Assembly (NCBI RefSeq): GCF_000237925.1
Contig: NC_031498.1
Span: 7,626,717 to 7,690,716, forward strand
DNA length: 64,000 nt
Reading direction: 5' to 3'
DNA from: Schistosoma mansoni
Taxonomy: Eukaryota > Platyhelminthes > Trematoda > Strigeidida > Schistosomatidae
The notes beneath the pieces were generated by a model, which ran no database searches, was not told where the DNA came from, and saw nothing but the letters and a program-made list of their open reading frames with translations. Every line of letters begins with the position of its first letter. The first letter of the stretch is position 1. A program made the position numbers and the translations under genes. Positions 27,401-40,700 of this stretch are shown here, piece by piece.

Positions 27401-29529
27401 CGGAATCTATCCATTAAAAAAAAACTATTTGAGTGTTAGCACTAACTGTACTTTTGTTATCAGCAGCTGTTCTATTAAAATATTAAAGACATCACCTACA
27501 TTTGTAAATCTTTATTAGTCAGTATATGTTTCTTTCAAACATCCGATCTATGTATTTCTGTGAATTTACAGTGATGTGTCCGTAATATAATACAAGTGAA
27601 TAAATTTTAAAAAAGAAACAGTCAACATAAGTACTAGAAAAGATTTATGTCTGGTATCATATTTCTTGAGAAAAAACAACGCGCTCGCACTAAAATACAA
27701 ATGAAATAATCCAAGAAGAAAATACAGAAACTAATAAAATGATTCAATCAGTTTATTTTTCTGATGTATTGAATCTATTACAATTTGACGAGAAAAGAAG
27801 GAGGTAAAATTATGAACTTGTCGACTGGGGTTTCATTGATAACGCCTTTGAAATTTTGTTCGATGTTTTATCACGAGAAAATACCTGTTTTATTTTCTTC
27901 GTTCGGGATTTTTCTCTTGGCGGAGACTGAACATTTTAAGAGTAGAAGACGGAAAAGAAAGAAAAAAGATACTCATCAAAGATTATGTGGAACTGTACAA
28001 ATAACAATCAACAGTAAAATCACTCAAATCAAATCATTGGAAATATCACTTCAAATAATTTAAACATTTTATAATATTTACAAACCATCTTTAAGGAAAG
28101 TATGTGGCTTATAATGCCACATTATTAAGACTCAATTTCTCGCTTAAAAATGGTGTCATATACAGATAAAATAGTAAACTTTCGATGAAATTGTTCACAT
28201 GGCACGTATTATTCTCGATATTGAAGTAATATATAATCGTCCCTGTAAAAATATGTTTCTTAGTGTAAGTAGCAGCAACATTAGTAGTTCTGGAGAAGTG
28301 GCATGTTGATTACGTAATTCCACTAGGAATCATATTGTCCATACTCACTTCCATCTTTTTCAATTTAACTAGTCACAAAACATTATTGATTACAAAACAA
28401 AATATTTGGCTCGGTGTCAATTAAACACATCTGTACATGACAACAGAATTCCGTTTTTCTTTCGAGTTATACTAGATACGACAATTGTTATTATTTTAAA
28501 TCTTTTCATTTGAGATTCATAAAGAAACAATTTAAGGTAAATACGTCAAAAATCTTGTAAACTCATTAAGTTGTTGGAACTAAATGAATGTAAACGTTTT
28601 TTAGACAGGTAAATCAAAATTTCAGTCTAGCATTCATCATTGTTATCGAATCATATATTTGTCGGTTATCCTTTTGATTCTTGAGTAATTATTTTTTTAT
28701 ACATAGTTTATGTTCACACTGCAATGTTTTAGGTCAATTACATAATAGTAGGTTTTGTGTCAGTAACATTAATTTTATAGTTCATATTCTGTTGAAGCAT
28801 AAATTTCTGTCAGTCAAGTGGGGATTACCAACATGGTTTCTTCGGTGAGTATATACATTATTATAAATGTATATATGTATAAAGCTGTATGATACGAATA
28901 ACTGAAATTGGTGATAGCTATAAATCACTAAATATTTCAAAAGAAAACAATGATTCAATACGGAAATGACAGAGGTTTATGATTTAATTCTTAGTGTACG
29001 CAACAATATTTTCAAGAACTGAAAATTTCAGTAAAATTATAGATACAAATATGTACCATTTGTGTTTAGTAAAAGTTTAAGAGAATCCAAACTTAGCTCA
29101 TTATACTGTCTTATTAAAATTTTCAACTAGTCTTCTAATTTATCTAGATACTTTTTTGAAGTTTGCAATAAGCCACTTTGTACTTTCAGCATTTTAGGAT
29201 GACCGCTAAAGATGCTACATACAACTCAAAAGTTGAAGTTAAAATCCATGGAATCTAAATGTATGGAATGCATTTCAAGTAGTGACTAGTCTTTATAACT
29301 GTCTACTTGAAAACACTTCTGAATTAAGCTTTGCAAGTTACGTATAACGTTTTTCCAAAGTCTCAATAATGGAGTGAAAACGTAGAGGCAGTCTATTTAT
29401 GCAAGAGAAAAGATTGCATCGACGTTTTCACTGTATGTATTCATTACTATGTAGGACACACCAGTAGATTTATGTGCTCAATTGTGAATCTACTTAATAT
29501 GAAATCATATGAAATCGGTTACTAATGGT
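24482..29529. other. AT-rich intergenic, no gene recognised
   Basis: About 5 kb with very low GC and only short chance frames. A 92-codon frame at 27785-28063 (Lys/Arg-rich middle) has no splice or homology support. No repeat family recognised. Confidence 0.5.
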
Positions 29530-32010
29530 CCCATGTCTTGGTAAAGAAGAAGGGTTGGGCATGAGGTCAGCAACCACATCCCGTAGAAAACAACCTTGTT
29601 AAAAAACGCTGACCAGATTAAACAATTCAAACCATTTGAGCTCTGCCCTCCGAGTTGAACGATCTTCATTCAGAAGAATTACTACGCCTCATGATGAAAG
29701 CCAAGTGCCTTTGAAAGTCACGAGGCCGATGTCTCTTCCAACAACTAGAGAAGCAATTAGTACAGGTACGTGGGATTTTCAGACAATCTAGGAGACCATG
29801 GGGACCAGCAAAGTAGCTACGGGAATGACGAGATACAAGTTATTGGTACTCGAAACCCGTGAAACACAGACCCGAGCCGGACAGAAAAGATCAGCTTCGG
29901 TAGAGGTGCTGCTGTACTCTGATCATGAAGAAAATTGTGCATCAAACACACAGAAATTTGAATTTATGCTGTCCAAAGAAGCAAGAAAAGCACTTATACG
30001 ATGAGGATCTCATGGATTCAGAATCGTCAAAGCATCATTCAAAACAAAGAAGGATTGGATCATAATGATTATTATCCAGTGTTATGCACCCAACAATGAT
30101 AAGAACGATGACGACAAAGATCTTTTTTATGAGAGGCTGCGGTCGATCGTAGAGTAGTGTCTAGGAAAGAACCTGGCAATCCTGATGGGAGACCTAAACA
30201 CCAAAGTCGGAATGGACAACACCGGATATGAATATATAGTGGGACGACGTGGACTAGGAGAAAGGAACAAGAATGGCAAGAGGTTTTCAAATTTATATGC
30301 CTTCCACAAAATGGTTATTAGTGGCAACACATTTTCCCACAAAGCTACATGGGTCTCACCAGATCATACTGCACAGAATCAGATCGATCATATTTGCATC
30401 ACTGAAAATTTCAGAAGGTCAATGGAAGACTCGAGAACCAGGAAAGGAGCTGACATAGCTTCAGATCACCACCTGGTTGTGGCCAAGATGAAACTGAAAC
30501 TAAAGAAACACTGAACAACTGGGGAAACAGCAGTACAAAGGTTCCATACAAACTTTCGTTCGACATACTGAAAAACTCAATGAATTCAAGTTAACTCTTC
30601 CAAGCTGTATAAGATCTACTGAAAGAAGAAGAAACTACTATTTAGATGAACTGGAAAGGGATCACAGAAGCACTAACTTCAACGTTTCAGGAGGTGGTGG
30701 ACTGCAACAAACAACATCATAAGGAATGGATCTTCATGGAAACCCTGGATAGGATTCAAGAAAGAAAGAACGAGGAGACAGAAATTAAAAACAGGCGGAC
30801 AGGAACAAAGGAAGTCAAGGCGCAAGCTGAATATAAAGGAGCAAACAAGAGAGTGCCAGGAAAAGTTTTCAACAGAGTGTTGCTGAACCGGACGAAAGAC
30901 TCAGTAGATGCCCGATTTCGAGGTCAAAAGGCTGAATTATGTAAAGATAGATCGTGTACCGACCAAATCACAACACTACCAATTATTATTAAGCAATAAA
31001 TTGAATGGATCTCCTCACTATATATCAACTTCGTTGACTACGAGAAAGCATTTGGCAGTGTGGATAGGAGAACACTATGGAGGCTTCTTCGACACTACTG
31101 CGCGACTGAGAAGATAGTCAATATAATACGGAATTCCTATGATAGATTAAACTGAAGAATTGTGCATGGAGGATAGCAGACAGACACATGCCAACTGAGG
31201 ACAGGAGTCAGACAAGGCTGTTTGCTTCCTCTCTCCCTCCTTCTGGTTATCGACTAGATCTTGGAGACCTTCACATCTGACAGGAAGAACGGAATAATGT
31301 GAACAGGTTGGATGCAAACAGATGATTTGGAGTTAGCAGATGACCTGACTCTCCTATTCCATACACACGAACAAATTCAAGTGGAAACAACTAGTGTGGC
31401 AGAAGCCTCTGCATCAGTAGGCCTCAACATACACAAGGGTGAAAGCAAGATCATCAAATACAACACAGAGAACATCAACCCAGTCTCGTTTGATAGAGAA
31501 GCTCTGAATGACGAGGAATCTTCCACGTACCTGAGCAGCATCGTCAATTAACACAGAGGATTGGATGCAGATGAGAAGGCGAGGATTGGCAAAGCAAGTG
31601 TGGCATTCCTACAAGTGAAGAACATATGGAACTCAAAACAACTATCAACTAATATCAAAGTCAGAATCCTTGATACTGACATCAAGACAGTTCTATTATA
31701 TGGAGCTGAAACTTGAAGAACTACTATAATCATCATCACATAGGTACAAGTATTCATAAACAATTGTCTACACAGAATACTCAATGTCCATTGTCCGGAT
31801 ACAATCAGCAAAAGACTACTGGGGGAGTGAACAAACCAGCTAACTTGGTATCCTGAGGGTAAATGGGAAAGAGGAAAACAGAAGAACATATTGTGCCAAG
31901 AATTGGAGGCAGATATAAAAAGGATGAATAGCAACTGAAAGGGAGTCCGAGGACAGAGTCGGATGGTTAAGTTTCACGGAAATCCCTTCCAAGAGGAGTT
32001 AAGGGCGAAA
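29530..32010 (+). mobile_element. RTE-A (SR2-like) LINE, long decayed copy
   Basis: Forward copy from the leader (gggttgggcatgaggtcagc, also seen at 42755) to a (taa)n/(ta)n tail near 32000. Endonuclease: LLYSDHEENCASNTQ, then AILMGDLNTKVGMDNTG-like text at 30180, QNQIDHICITENFRRSMED and GADIASDHHLVVAKMKLKLK. Linker: NWKGITEALTSTFQEVVD and HKEWIFMETLDRIQERK. The linker jumps near 30850 straight to GKVFNRVLLNRTKDSVDARF, so the first part of the RT is deleted; FVDYEKAFGSV, ELADDLTLLFHTHEQ and the C-terminal part follow with stops. Of the RTE-A copies here it is the most complete. Confidence 0.85.
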
Positions 32011-32257
32011 GTAATAATAATAATATATATATATGATTTAGATAATCCGAAATTTTCACGGAATACCATCATAAATTTAATGTCATTTTGAAATAATATA
32101 TTCTGACCGATATTGTAAATAATTAGAATGTGTTTCTTAAGAAAGATGTTTTTAACTGTAAGTCACCTGGATGCAAAATGTTGATGTATATATAATTATG
32201 TTTTATGATTAAAAATAAATGAAATAAATAATTAAAAATATATAACTTTGTTAAGAA

Positions 32258-32360
32258 TTATTATAAAATTTTATATATAGTTGAAATCATCAGTCAATTG
32301 AAGCTAGACCACCATGGGAAACCTGGAAGCACTGGACGGCCGTTTCGTCCTATTATAATA
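32258..32360 (-). repeat. SINE-B 3' half with hammerhead remnant
   Basis: Minus strand: ataggacgaaacggccgtcc then the family 3' end (tggtctagcttcaattgac, atttcaactatataaaat). The 5' half of the SINE is absent. Confidence 0.75.
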
Positions 32361-32984
32361 AATATTCGAGGATGATGGTGTTGTTATTCAGTAGAAATCT
32401 ATTTTAATAAAATATGTTTTCAGTTAGTGAAGTTTATCAAACACTTTCAGGAAACTTATATCAATTTTTTCTGAATAAAAATAGCTGTAACTTTAAAATT
32501 TTTTTGAAATGAAGTCTTTTTCATTTTCAGTTGTCATTTGAAGCGATATTGTTATACACCCAATATGTTTATTTGAATTAAAGTGATTTATTGTAATCGG
32601 TAAGTAAGTCATATATTAAATGGCTTACTGACAAAATTCTTAACTAGAGTAAGAGGTAATAAGATTTTTGAATATTGAGAAAGTATCCAATACATAGAGT
32701 TTGTAGATTCACCTTGCTATTTGATTAAAATAAGTAAAAGATGTAAGCTCTATATTTTACGTTCATCGTCCTCTATTTATTAACAATAAAATTTAACTTA
32801 ATCTTGTGTTTTAAACAATTTCAATATTTTATTGGTAAGGATATGAATCTTACTGTTGTTAACGTATAGGACTACAATCAAAATTTGTTTAAAAGTTCTT
32901 GTTACTTAATCTTAATTTCGAGACAATTCATCCAGGATGTATGTATACCAAAAGGAACTGATCAAATTCAGTCATGAATATCGA
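32361..32984. other. AT-rich, no feature seen
   Basis: No gene or repeat recognised. Confidence 0.5.
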
Positions 32985-33190
32985 CAATGGAAGGATTCAG
33001 TAAAACAAAACTCATCCTGTTACACAAGCTAGTGGTTATCTGGACTCAGTTACTAATACATTGGAGGGTTTACAGATGAAGGGAATGGGTTAGGGACTCT
33101 ATGTGAACATCAACAGTGGGGTGTATGTAAATACAGTTGACGAGTTACGAATGCGACGAAACTCATGTCTTAAATTCCTCTCTCAAACTG
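32985..33190 (+). repeat. Diverged Sm-alpha SINE with hammerhead relic
   Basis: The order is that of Sm-alpha: caagctagtggttatctgga (tRNA-like region), gaacatcaacagtgggg, then cagttgacgagttacgaatg and gcgacgaaactcatgtc. The hammerhead core reads TTGACGA instead of CTGANGA; GAAA is kept, and helix II is poorly paired. Probably inactive. Confidence 0.6.
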
Positions 33191-34020
33191 TGCTTATAAA
33201 CTTTAACGTTCGTTTTTATTAAGGCTTCACACTAATTCGCGTTTTTAATAATCAGTAATAGGGTTAGTATCAATCAAATGATAATTTAAGTAAAACTGGT
33301 CTGGTTGAAGTTAATTCTTTGGGTTTCCAAACTCCAACATTACGTATAGCGGAGTTGTCACGAATCACTCTTATTACATTTCAAAGTCAGGACTAAACCA
33401 GGCTGGTTATATCACAACCAAAACCTATAAAAACAATCATGTACTGTGACTTGACGAGTTCGGCTATAAGGGTAAAGTAACTCTCAAGATACATGGTAAT
33501 GATCATGGACAGAGTGAATCTGGAAACATCGGTGATTGGATTCTGGCACAGTAGTCTCGAGTTATCACATTCACTAAGGAGCTTAAAAATTTTCACTTCG
33601 ATCCAATGAATGAAGTCAATTTAGAGATCTGAGAAGGTTCAATTATATACGATAAAACTAATACTTTGTATTTGTCAATGGTGTTTTTTTATATCAATCA
33701 TTGATGAAGACTATTTTCAGATTAAACAAATCCCCATATATCACATCACTAAACAAGTTATAAAATTATTTTAAAAAGCTTCTAAGAATAGTATACGGTT
33801 AGCAGCAAAATCCAGGAAGGGTTTTTCATCCTATTCAGAACTCACCAGCTGGAAGTGCTGATATTTGCACTAATGATCAAAACGTTTACCCTTAGCCCCC
33901 GATTCTAATAGATTGGTAAAATTTCTCTTCCGTTAAGCCGAAACCAATGTAGGCTCGTATGTTATACTGTTTTCAAAAGATCAAATAGAGAGTGAACCTT
34001 TGAGTCTGACGTTTTATATG
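33191..34020. other. Flank of the voltage-sensor gene, no feature seen
   Basis: AT-rich. It would hold the 3' UTR of the minus-strand gene if that gene ends at 34021, or an intron if the gtaggt donor at 34027-34032 is used. A 67-codon minus-strand frame at 33393-33596 has no support. Confidence 0.4.
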
Positions 34021-34747
34021 TTAACTACCTACCTTTGTTGCAGAGTATTTTCTTTTCTTGGTAGATAACTTGGCTTGATTTTCACTCTGACACCATATAT
34101 AACCTGGTTGAAGTATCCATATTTGTTCATCAGATTCTTTCCTATTAACAGCTAATTCATTATATACATTATGTACATTATTATTTATATTATGAACAGA
34201 CTTTATAGATTGTTTAATATTAGTATCATTAATATGATCATTAGTATTAGTAAGTTGACATAAATGTTTATCTTTATTCTGTACAACATTTGATGGAACC
34301 ATATAATCTTTATTTATATCACTACAAATTTTATTATCTTTCATAAACATAATATCTGTCTGTGAATCCATAAACTCATTTGATCCATTTAAATTACATA
34401 TTGGTGACATTTCATCAACTTCTAATATTTCTTGTACCGTTGATGTAGTTTGTGAATGAGGATATGAGTTATTAGTTCGTTGAAAATTCTCTTTTCCATG
34501 TATTAGGTAATTTTTTCTTTGTTTTTGATCAACTAGTTTATTATGTTCGTCTTGTTCATTTATTTCACCTTCTTCTTCTAGGATATTTGTTTTGTGCTTG
34601 TTTATATTCAAAGCTTTTTTAAATATATTTGGTAGTGTTCTTAAAAAGTGTTGATGACCTTTAGAAGTATTAGCAAAGTAATAATTTGATATGGTTTCAT
34701 TCAGTGTATCATCTGATGTATGCCTTAAAAATATCGACATTGATGAC
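34021..34747 (-). CDS. Voltage-sensor gene last (or penultimate) exon
   Basis: Acceptor ttttcag; the first G completes a Lys codon from the previous exon. 241 codons, from [18 protein letters not shown] to a lysine-rich end [11 protein letters not shown]. Very Asn/Asp/Lys-rich and low in complexity. It either stops at TAA 34023-34021 or splices at AAAG|gtaggt (34033/34032) to an unseen exon; the donor consensus is good, so the end is uncertain. Confidence 0.7.
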
Positions 34748-37700
34748 CTGAAAAGAATTCAAAGTACAAAAGTATGATATAGAGAATAGATAAAATAATG
34801 ATCGATTAAATAAGTTTTATACACATAGTTCCTTTTATTATTTTAAAGAGAACAAGAACAAAGATTGGTGTAGAATAATATCAATTCATTTTATTTCGTT
34901 AGGTTCTCATCAGCTGCTTACAATCTATAATATTTAAAATCAACATTATTACAGATATTGACATTAGGGTGATTAGAGATGAATATGTGTATCATGTTGA
35001 TGTTAACATTTTTTAACGAAGCCCATCCAAATATCCAGTTTACTATGGAATATGAAAATGAAATTAAGTTTTATTTCCTCGATAAAAAGAAGGAAGGATG
35101 GCATAGTTCAACGTTCAGTTTATAAGAAAGACACATAGAATGGGATTTATCTCGATTTCGATGGCTTTTTCCAATCAGTTACAAAAACGCACTTGTTAAA
35201 ACACTATTCCACAGTACAGAAAGAATATGTACTGTCGATACACTAGAAGAGAAAGTAATGAATGTTAAAAAAGTGTCGAAAGAATAACGGATACACACTG
35301 AAATTTATTGAGAAATATGGGAAGCATAAAAACAAAAAAACTCAAAGATACGACAGTAAATAAAAATCTTATTTTTGTTCAACCTAAAGGTAATGACATC
35401 ACAGGGTCTATCAATAGGAGACTATAAAACGCATTGGCTAGAACTTATCCAGCAGCTAAACTAATTTTCTTGTCCAAAACAACATGTTCTCTGACACAAT
35501 CAATGATTGATAGGTATTACTTTCATGTTACCACCAACTGCGTATGCAAATTCACATGTGTCTGCCAAAGTAGTTATATTAATAGAACAGAAAGTAGAGC
35601 TTACGTTCGATTCAAAGAACATACTCCACAAAGCTCAAGGTAAAATGGATTAAAAGCATTCAGCAGTGCCAACTCAAGACATCTCCTTGACACAGGAAAT
35701 CAAGTCGATACACTGAAGTCTTTCAATGTGATTCACAAACAATCAAACTCCAATCTTTTGAAATTCAACAAGACGATAGCGATCAAACGTCCAAAACCAG
35801 ATCTATGTATCCAAAAGGAGCTAGTAATAAAGTTTCCTTTGTCCTAGTAACATTAAACTACTTTTTATTTATTACGTCATCCATTATTTCAACTCTTTCT
35901 GACGTTTTATTACATCATCATCACTTTTTTTCAATTCATATCTTTCTTTGTTACCGTTAATCTGTTTTCAGTTGCTTTATTAAACAATCATCCAATGTTT
36001 GTTAACTCCATGAGTTCTAATTACTATATCAATGTTCTGGAACTTTCACTCCCAAACTTTATTTACCCGAAAAAAGATTTTCTACGACCTTATTAACTCT
36101 ATTGGAATCCTCGCTACATCATGATACACATATTCATCTTTATTCACCCTCGTATGTGTAAGTATGTCAATATCTATAATAACGTTGTAAGCAGCTGATG
36201 AGAACCTAACGAAATAAAATGAATTCATACTATTCTGCACCAATCTTCGTTCTTGCTCTCTTTAAGATTAAATAAGTCATTGTTCTGAAAGAAATGACGA
36301 ATGTTTACAACAAAGTTCGTTGCTTTGTAGTGTCCGCACTCAAATTTATAAATGTAAAGAAGTACAATCATTTAACATTACAGAAAAACATTGACCGATT
36401 TTATTTATAAAGAAATTAGACCTTTAATTATTTGCAAACAGATAAAGGATAACCCATAGTTCTCAAGGTTTTTAGAAAAATGCCTACCATAACTTTTGAT
36501 TTTGTTTCAACGAAATACTATCAGTATGTCTGTCAGCACGTAGATTACAAAGAAATTACAATAAACTGTACGTGGCAAAACTATGGACTTCAAATAACTG
36601 AGAAGTCTACTGCATAGATAAGCGTATCTACAACTAAAAGTTTAATATAGATGAACAATCGATCCAAGATTGTAGGCGAAATGAGTGAAGCCATTAATAT
36701 AGCAATGAAAATGAGGGAGTATTGGAAAATAACTTGACTATAAATTTCAGCATTATTAGATGAAGCAAATAAATATGAATAGTTGGTGAATCTTTTGATA
36801 CAGCATACACTTAATTAACCCATCATACATTTGATAATAATTAGCAGCCAAGGATTGCAATAACAATAAGGTTGCTATCAGAAGTACGAATTAGAAGTAT
36901 CATAATATTAGAAAATAAAAAATAGGTTTCGAAAATCAAAGATTGTATTCTAACTCAAGATGATGACATTTTTTGACTATCTAAGCAGCTGTTCAATCAG
37001 CTAACTTATGACATAACTAATTAAGTACTTCGCTAACAAACTGGTCAAATAATAGTATAGATGTAGTCGAAAATAAATCCACCAGTTTTCCTAAATTTCG
37101 GTATCGGTAGCTAAATTAGACAAATCCATTTTCGGATCTCCGAACATCATCCTGTTCGGTGAGGAAAAGTTGAGATCACAAAGAAGCTCCATACCGGGTT
37201 ATCTAATTGATATGAAGTGTCATGTGGACAAAAATAATGTGTTGCATAATATCTACCGGATAACATGCCTTTTGTAAATAACTGGAGGCATTGGGATACA
37301 CATTCGAATGCTTTCTTTGTTTAAATAAGAAATTTGTACAATCACTCTTTTTAAACTCGCCATCTTGATGGCCAAATTAAACTGCGTTATGTCCTATTAC
37401 AAGGTACTTTTTTTGCTGATAATTTATTATATAATTTCTGTTATCTAAGTTTGTCTGCAAAAGTTTCTGTTTACTTTTTGTTGTTCCATAATTGTGACAT
37501 TTTCTTAAGTGACAGTTATTAATACTCGATTTCCTATTAAAATTTTGTTAGTGGTCGTGTTTTAGGTTATGGTATCTGGACATTGACCGTTTCACCCAAC
37601 TAATCTTTACATTAGTTTGTTAATCATTCGCAATTATTTTCATAAGCAAATTTAGATTTGTAATATAATCTAAAACCATCGTCTGTTTGGTATCAGTTTA

Positions 37701-40700
37701 ATTATTATTTGTAAACATATATTTTAGTGTAAAGCCATAATGAAGAACTATTTTAAAAAGATTCTTTGCTCTGTTTTCCTTTCTCGTAAAATCGTCGCCG
37801 TTTTGACCTGTCATTTTAAATTGTCGGACATCTGGAATATGAATATTTACGCTACATATTTCATATTCAAGTGACATATCTAATGAGAACCGTTATGGAC
37901 GTCTCTGACAACACATTATTTGGTACATGACTTTTTGTATATATTTTAATCGTTAAGATTATCCAAATGTAGTTTTGACATATATTATCCTCTACATGCC
38001 CAGAACCCACTTTCTGTCAAACTGTTCATACAAACTTTGACGAGTGTTCATATAAAGCATTCCAATCTAATGTGAAAGTTATTATGGAAGGTTTTCATTC
38101 CATGAATGCTAAATAGTTTTTGTTAACATTCCATTAATATTTTACTGAAAACTGACTGTTTAAAGTTCTACTGGATCATGAATTAATAATATTTCAATAA
38201 ATTATTCTTTGTTTGGTCTATGAAATACTTGAGTATTTTGTAAATGTGAAAAGATAATGCCCGCTTTTCGACAAGAGCATTTAAAGTATTTTCAACATAT
38301 ATTTATACTCTATTAACACGTTTATGTGTAAGCATAATATAATTTAGAATTTTTAGTGTGGATTGCTATGAGTATATATTTATATGACAGTTTTACTAAA
38401 TAAAAAGTAGGATTCCTAGCTTCATTTACTTGTCAACATGGCTTTCTTTTGACAGATAGTCGACGAGGTTTTTTATACCTAACAAATATTTTGAGTGTAT
38501 TTTAACATTGATGAACAAAAGTGTGTTAGTCAATTGATTCACATTGGTTTTTGAATCTTTCACTGATGTTTAAGACTACAATTGACCAGTCTCTTTTAGC
38601 ATATGTGCATTTTGAGCGGATTGCCTTACGTCACTAATATTATAAACAGAGATGGATGGTGGTTGGTAGTGGAATCCAGGACACGCGTTTTATCCTCTTT
38701 GGGAATCATTCTAAATAAAGAGGAAAATATGGACTAATCGGTAAACAAATTATTTTCTCTTTATCCACAAGTGAATGGTTTTTACTCTTCTGCAATATTC
38801 ACGTGATGAAACTATTTAGAGAACTCTACGTTATTGATTACTCTCTTGAATTGTTCTGAAATTACTTTTTCATCCGTTACTTTTTACTAGAGATTTATTT
38901 TTTATTTTGTTTTTCTTGACTTTCTCTTCTAATGAACACGTAAACATTGATCAGATATTTTTATTATCTTCCGTTATTTTTATCAAAGTATGATAACAAA
39001 ATGTCTCATTAAATTTATACCATTTTATGATGTGATGAAAAAATTGTCTTGTCTCTCATATTAAACAAACGAAATATGTAATAAAGAAAAGTATGTTTTC
39101 ACAGTTTATTTGAAATTATTACTACCTTGTGTACCTTTATTTTGCATCATAAAAATGTTATGTCGAAAATATTTTGTCAATCATTATGAAAACAGTATTG
39201 TAATTTGATTAGATTAACCTAGTTACTCTGTCGCATCATTTCAAGGGAGTGATATGGTACAATCAATCGTCATGATTAATATTTGTACATACTAACTGAC
39301 AATATGTTCTGTTATTACTGACATATGCATAAAAGAGATATTCAGAGAAAAATCTTTTCACATTCTATATGAAACAGAAAATTGCAAAAAACTATAGATT
39401 GAACAAGAATTCATTTGAGTATACGTATACATAGCCATTACTTGAAGTATCTATGTCAACCAAAAAAAACTGTAAAGAGTTATAATGTTCAGTATGATAA
39501 TCAGGAAATACATATTCTGATGAAACCTATGACGAGTTAAGTGTTGAATACTGGACTGTTGAATACTAGACTACAATATAAAAATCAGACATTTTAAGCT
39601 TTATTTAGTTACGGTTAAAACATATGTGAACGGTAATTAGTCAGCTTTAGGATTTATGGATTTTGAATATACACTTGTATTTTAAGATGTGATATTTAAT
39701 TCGATTAAACTGTTTAAAATAGGTTGTAAGCAAAATTTGTAACTGTTATTGTGATGATAGTAACTAAATCCTTTAAAATTAATTCTATAATCTATCCAAT
39801 AATTAGAAAGATGACCTAATTTTGATCAGATTAGGCAAAAGTCGACTTGTTTATATTTACAATAATTCGCTTTAAGTTATTTAAATTTTGAAATTTCTAT
39901 CAGATGTGTTAGCCTGAGGTTAAAAATCCTTCTTTATTCTATTTGTGATGTTGATAAAAAGTATGGTAATGAAATGGAGATAGATATAGATCAAACTCAT
40001 AAAATAAATATTTATGTTAATTAGATGCAATTTCATGTGTTCAAATGACAAGCAATTAGGTATAGGTTAATTAACCTTACTACTTATTTCTTAATATACG
40101 AGTTCTATAGTCGAAATCATCCTGGTATTATATCAAAATTTTACGACCTTTACTTCAAGAAGATAGAAATTCGTCACATTTTAACCATAAAATATCAAGT
40201 TTCACCTAAAAGAGATGCGATTTTGTAATTAATGATAGAGCAAATTTTACTTACATTTTCAAATAGACTTGTTCGTATAACTATTCAGAAAGGATACGGG
40301 GTTTAACAAAGGCTCACTTTATAATGCAAACAAGATTCCCAATGAGTAAAATCAGGAATATTCTAACTATTTAATATATATATATATATATTAGCATAGG
40401 TAAATACATTCTTTTTATTATAACGTTAAATTTACTAGAAATAAAAATTTGGTAAAATATTCAAAATATTAGAAAAAAACATTTGGATTTATACGTTAAG
40501 TGAAGTATAAAACGATGAATACATGAACTGATATAACTGACTAAACATCCAGTTTATTCACCAATATATATTGACAAATTCATGTTCTTATCAGAAGGGG
40601 TTTTCCGGAGATTTTGGTAATTTTATAGTTGAATTCATAAATCAAGTGAAGCTAGACCACTGTGGAAAACCTGGAAGCACTAGACGGCGTTTCGTCCCAT

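Noticed and set aside
27785-28063. 92-codon frame as a gene
   Set aside because: No homology, no splice signals, low-complexity Lys/Arg stretch in AT-rich DNA.
33127-33165. Active hammerhead in the old Sm-alpha copy
   Set aside because: The first C of CTGANGA is T and helix II does not pair properly.
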